DNA of 8,097 nucleotides, from contig DBTO01000131.1 in assembly GCA_002307095.1 (NCBI GenBank), forward strand, positions 1 through 8,097, given 5' to 3'. Below the pieces are notes generated by a model. The model ran no database searches. It saw only the letters and a list, made by a program, of their open reading frames with translations, and was not told the DNA's origin. The stretch comes from Sulfurospirillum sp. UBA1314 (GTDB taxonomy: Bacteria > Campylobacterota > Campylobacteria > Campylobacterales > Sulfurospirillaceae). Positions within the stretch are counted from its first letter, which is position 1; each line of letters begins with the position of its first letter. Positions 5,475-8,097 of the stretch are shown here, in pieces. The position numbers and the translations under genes were made by a program.

Positions 5475-5969
5475 TTAGAGTTTATCTTTGATTTCGATGG
5501 TGATCATTTTATCGGTTTGGGCGATGCTATCAAGCACTTTAAAACTCTCTTTGTCCTCTTTTGCGATGGCACCAAAAACGGTGTGTACGCCATCTAAATG
5601 TGGACAATCTACGAAGCAGATGAAGAATTGACTTCCACCCGTATTCGCTCCAGCGTGTGCCATAGAAAGACTACCTCGTTTGTGTTTGCTTTTTTGACCT
5701 TTGCATTCACACGCGATATTCCAACCAGGTCCGCCCGTTCCTCTTCCATGTGGGCAGCCACCTTGTGCCATAAAGTTTTTGATTACACGGTGGAAAATGA
5801 GTCCATCGTAGAATTTGTCGTTTGCCAGTGTTGCAAAGTTTGCAACGGCTATGGGTGTCTCTTCAGGATTGAGCTTGATGACAATATCGCCTTTTTCGGT
5901 TTTGATAATGGCATATTGAAAAGCCGCCAATTGCTCTTTTGTGTAGTCGTAGGTTTTGAGTGCGCTCAT
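5475..5969 (-). CDS. ppiB: Cyclophilin-type peptidyl-prolyl cis-trans isomerase, cytoplasmic
   Basis: The enzyme isomerises Xaa-Pro bonds and assists protein folding. It has 164 residues, the normal single-domain length, and no signal peptide, so it should be cytoplasmic. Family motifs are intact: FHRVIKNFMAQGG with catalytic Arg61 and F66, M67, Q69; GTGGPGW; GSLSMAHAG; GSQFF (112-116); and LDGVHTVFG with L125 and H129. His124 takes the place of the cyclosporin-contacting Trp of human CypA, as is usual in bacterial forms and associated with low cyclosporin sensitivity. Five cysteines (72, 87, 89, 118, 122) are notable for a small cytoplasmic protein but seem common in this subgroup. The start ATG at 5969 has only a weak ribosome site (AGGG about ten bases upstream). 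A promoter at 6005-6013 indicates transcription independent of the propeller gene, and the stop lies next to the shared hairpin. Confidence 0.95.
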   Translation of the reverse strand: MSALKTYDYTKEQLAAFQYAIIKTEKGDIVIKLNPEETPIAVANFATLANDKFYDGLIFHRVIKNFMAQGGCPHGRGTGGPGWNIACECKGQKSKHKRGSLSMAHAGANTGGSQFFICFVDCPHLDGVHTVFGAIAKEDKESFKVLDSIAQTDKMITIEIKDKL

Positions 5970-6004
5970 AGTGAAAAGCCCTTTGTGATTAAGTTTAAGG
6001 GTGG

Positions 6005-6013
6005 ATTATAACA
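6005..6013 (-). promoter_or_regulatory. Extended -10 promoter of the cyclophilin gene
   Basis: The - strand reads TGTTATAAT (TATAAT at plus 6005-6010), the same TGnTATAAT form as the promoter of the S24 gene. No good -35 box is visible, which is usual for Campylobacterota. The start site would be near 5998, about 30 bases before the start codon. Confidence 0.7.
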
Positions 6014-6046
6014 AGCGATTCCTATAAGCTCTATTAACTCTTTTTT

Positions 6047-8097
6047 TTACTCATGTTTTTGCAGAACAAGGACACTTTGAGGATAGTGTGGATTTTCTAA
6101 TGGTGGCGTTGTTATGACGATCTGCTGCAAAATATCCATCTTATTGTTTGTTTTTGCAAACTCAGCTAACAGTTTATCGACTTTAAAAAATTGCAGATAA
6201 TGTTGAAATGATTTCACCCAATCAACCGTAGAATCGATCTCTTTGACTGCATCGTTCAATTGGGTAATGAAGATTTTTTTCATTATATTGGCAACCATCT
6301 GTTTGCACGTTGAAATGCTTTCATAAGGCTCAATGTTACTCAAAACGGTCTCATATGCTTTTTCCTCAACAAGTGCAAGTTGTTGATGATAAAATGCCTG
6401 TTTCATGACTTCAAGCTCACCTACAAGCGCGTAATGCGTTTGCAGGTGGTATTGCTCTTGCGTTTTAAGTGCGTCCAAAAGCAGCGTGTTGGCAAGTTGG
6501 TGTTCTAAAAGAAGCAGGGCTTTGGAAACCTCTTTGAGTCTGTTGGCTTGATGTACATAGGGTCTGAATTGATGCAAAATATCGGCTAAGATGAGTGCTT
6601 TTTTGTAATTTTTTGCTTCCAACGTGTGAAACGTTTCTTGCTGCAAACGCTCTCCTACTTGAAGGACTTTTTGATACAGGGGTGTGGCTTCTAAAAAGTT
6701 ATTTTGCGCTACAAGGCGGAAGTAAAAATCAAAATGTTTCTCTTTGACCGCTTTTTCTGCCATTGTAAAAGTGCCTGAGCGTTTGAGCATATTTTCAATC
6801 AGTGGTTTTTTCTCTTCCACCTCTAAAAAAGCCCGTAAACTCTCTTTGGCAACCTCTTTGTTCAGAAGCGGTTCACGTGCCAGTAGAATTTGCGCTTGTT
6901 GGAGATTTTTATTCCATAGGGCTTCGAGTTGTGCAAATAAAGAGCTTTTTCGAAGTTCGGGATTGCGCGTTGCTAGGTCATAAGCAGCGGCATAACTTGT
7001 GCTTCTTAGGTAGCGTTGTAAGGCAATTAAGTGAGGCAAAAGTGCTTCAAGTTCACTAAATTCAAGTTTGCATTTAGGGTGAAACATAAAAGGCTCTGCC
7101 ATCTTTTGTGCGGGCTCAATTTCACCTCGTGAGAGCAGGTTTATAATGGTCTCTTTGGCTTCAAGCCAGTACTCATAAATTTTCTTTGTCTCACGGTGCG
7201 ACATCAAAAAGATATTTTTTTGAAAAATAAGGCACGCTTCTTTGATCTGTTTGAGTTGAATAAACATGATAAATTGCTCTTCAAATTCACGATGATTGTA
7301 AAAAAGAAGCTCACCCGTTTTAAACCCCATAATAAAATATTTTTGCGTTCGACACAGTGTAGTAACCCCAGAATAAGGGAGTTTAACTTGGTAGAGAATA
7401 TCAAGTGTTTTAACGTAAACGGCAAATAAAAGAGACTCACGCGTCCCTACGTAGATAAATTTTTTACTGTGCGAAAGCACCATAACAGAAGGCCAGATAT
7501 TTTGATCGAGTTCTACCTCTTTAACAATAATCCCTTTGTGTAAATCAATGCTGAGCATTTTCCCATTGCGTGTGATGGCAATAAGGGTTTGTTCATCTGC
7601 AAAAAGCATCATCTCGATTACGGCATCGAGTTTTTGATGGAAAAGGGTGCTAAAGCTGTCGAGTTTATAGACAATCAGGTGGCGTGAAAAAGAAGCAGAT
7701 GCCGCTAACTGATAGGTCTGTGAGACCGCTACAGCACTGATGACATCGGGTAAGGGAGGAAGTTCGGCTTGAATCGTCCCTTCTTCAGGACTGATGACGT
7801 AGCTTCGCCCACGTTCATTTCCTGTGATCAGATACGCATCGTTTTCACTAAAAGCTGCTTTACACACGCTTCCTTTTTGATTGTAATGAAATGAGCTCAG
7901 TGGTAGAATTTTGGAGTGCGTATCAATGATATGTTCCATGCCTTGATTGGAAAAGGAGATATACGCTAGATTTTCTCCCACGGCAAAAGGACGTTGATAG
8001 TAGTCAAACAGTGTGTTAACAGAGCAGTGTGTAAGCGAAGTACTCTTGGTGATTTTGAGCTCATTTAGGTCGATTTTATGCAAGCGGCATTGATGGT
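6047..8097 (-). CDS. Beta-propeller plus alpha-solenoid protein of unknown function, 5' end probably outside the window
   Basis: At least 678 residues; the frame stays open to the window edge. The first possible start inside, TTG at 8083, has no ribosome site, so the gene probably begins upstream. Numbered from that TTG, residues 1 to about 305 look like WD40/quinoprotein-type propeller blades: repeated four-strand units such as FSENDAYLITGNERGRSYVI, VSQTYQLAASASFSRHLIVY, FADEQTLIAITRNGKMLSID and LSHSKKFIYVGTRESLLFAV. Residues from about 306 to the end are almost entirely helical, with repeated helix pairs such as EAKNYKKALILADILHQF, resembling a TPR-like or coat-protein-like solenoid. No signal peptide or membrane helix is visible in the part present. 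The stop is 77 bases from the cyclophilin start and no clear terminator lies between them, so some read-through is possible. I do not recognise a named protein; a scaffold or binding role fits the architecture but is only inferred. Confidence 0.8.
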   Translation of the reverse strand, partial: HQCRLHKIDLNELKITKSTSLTHCSVNTLFDYYQRPFAVGENLAYISFSNQGMEHIIDTHSKILPLSSFHYNQKGSVCKAAFSENDAYLITGNERGRSYVISPEEGTIQAELPPLPDVISAVAVSQTYQLAASASFSRHLIVYKLDSFSTLFHQKLDAVIEMMLFADEQTLIAITRNGKMLSIDLHKGIIVKEVELDQNIWPSVMVLSHSKKFIYVGTRESLLFAVYVKTLDILYQVKLPYSGVTTLCRTQKYFIMGFKTGELLFYNHREFEEQFIMFIQLKQIKEACLIFQKNIFLMSHRETKKIYEYWLEAKETIINLLSRGEIEPAQKMAEPFMFHPKCKLEFSELEALLPHLIALQRYLRSTSYAAAYDLATRNPELRKSSLFAQLEALWNKNLQQAQILLAREPLLNKEVAKESLRAFLEVEEKKPLIENMLKRSGTFTMAEKAVKEKHFDFYFRLVAQNNFLEATPLYQKVLQVGERLQQETFHTLEAKNYKKALILADILHQFRPYVHQANRLKEVSKALLLLEHQLANTLLLDALKTQEQYHLQTHYALVGELEVMKQAFYHQQLALVEEKAYETVLSNIEPYESISTCKQMVANIMKKIFITQLNDAVKEIDSTVDWVKSFQHYLQFFKVDKLLAEFAKTNNKMDILQQIVITTPPLENPHYPQSVLVLQKHE

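Noticed and set aside
5598..6011. A 137-codon + strand reading frame opposite the cyclophilin gene
   Set aside because: It is antisense to a clear cyclophilin with all family motifs, and its own translation shows no recognisable domain.
6041..6048. Run of eight T as a terminator
   Set aside because: There is no stem next to it, and on the strand of the flanking genes it is an A run overlapping the stop codon of the propeller gene.

Overview
The window looks like chromosomal DNA of a Campylobacterota (epsilonproteobacterial) bacterium, most probably Sulfurospirillum or a close relative. This rests on the moderately AT-rich composition, the style of the RNase Y, DedA and cyclophilin proteins, and TGnTATAAT extended -10 promoters with poorly conserved -35 boxes. 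The genus is an inference from protein style; no 16S or other marker is present. I see no rRNA, tRNA, CRISPR array, transposase or phage structural gene.

Layout. (1) Positions 1-1430, + strand: the 3' nine-tenths of rny (RNase Y), closed by a hairpin at 1440-1466. (2) Positions 1487-4510, + strand: a tight three-gene unit made of an MsbA-type ABC exporter, a secreted SYLF/Ysc84-type protein (20-base overlap) and a divergent DedA-family membrane protein (8-base gap), ended by a good terminator at 4528-4561. All three families are linked elsewhere to lipids or the envelope, so an envelope-lipid function is the simplest joint reading. (3) Positions 4560-5415: a divergent regulatory pair. A LexA/CI-like S24 repressor runs on the + strand. 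A possible 34-residue small protein with a strong Shine-Dalgarno sequence runs on the - strand. The gap between them carries promoter-like elements facing both ways and a perfect inverted repeat placed like a shared operator. (4) Positions 5434-5468: a perfect 15-bp hairpin between convergent genes. (5) Positions 5475-8097, - strand: a cytoplasmic cyclophilin (PpiB type) with its own promoter, preceded by a large protein that reads as a beta-propeller followed by an alpha-solenoid and probably starts outside the window.

The most distinctive non-coding signal is the palindrome TTTACATGTAAA and near copies at five places. Four of them belong to hairpins just after genes, and the three hairpins also share a CAAAAC loop motif. 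The fifth lies inside the ABC transporter gene. This looks like a genome-wide repeat family with a role in, or a preference for, transcript 3' ends. The other two leads are the S24 repressor with its divergent small gene, and the coat-protein-like propeller-solenoid protein.
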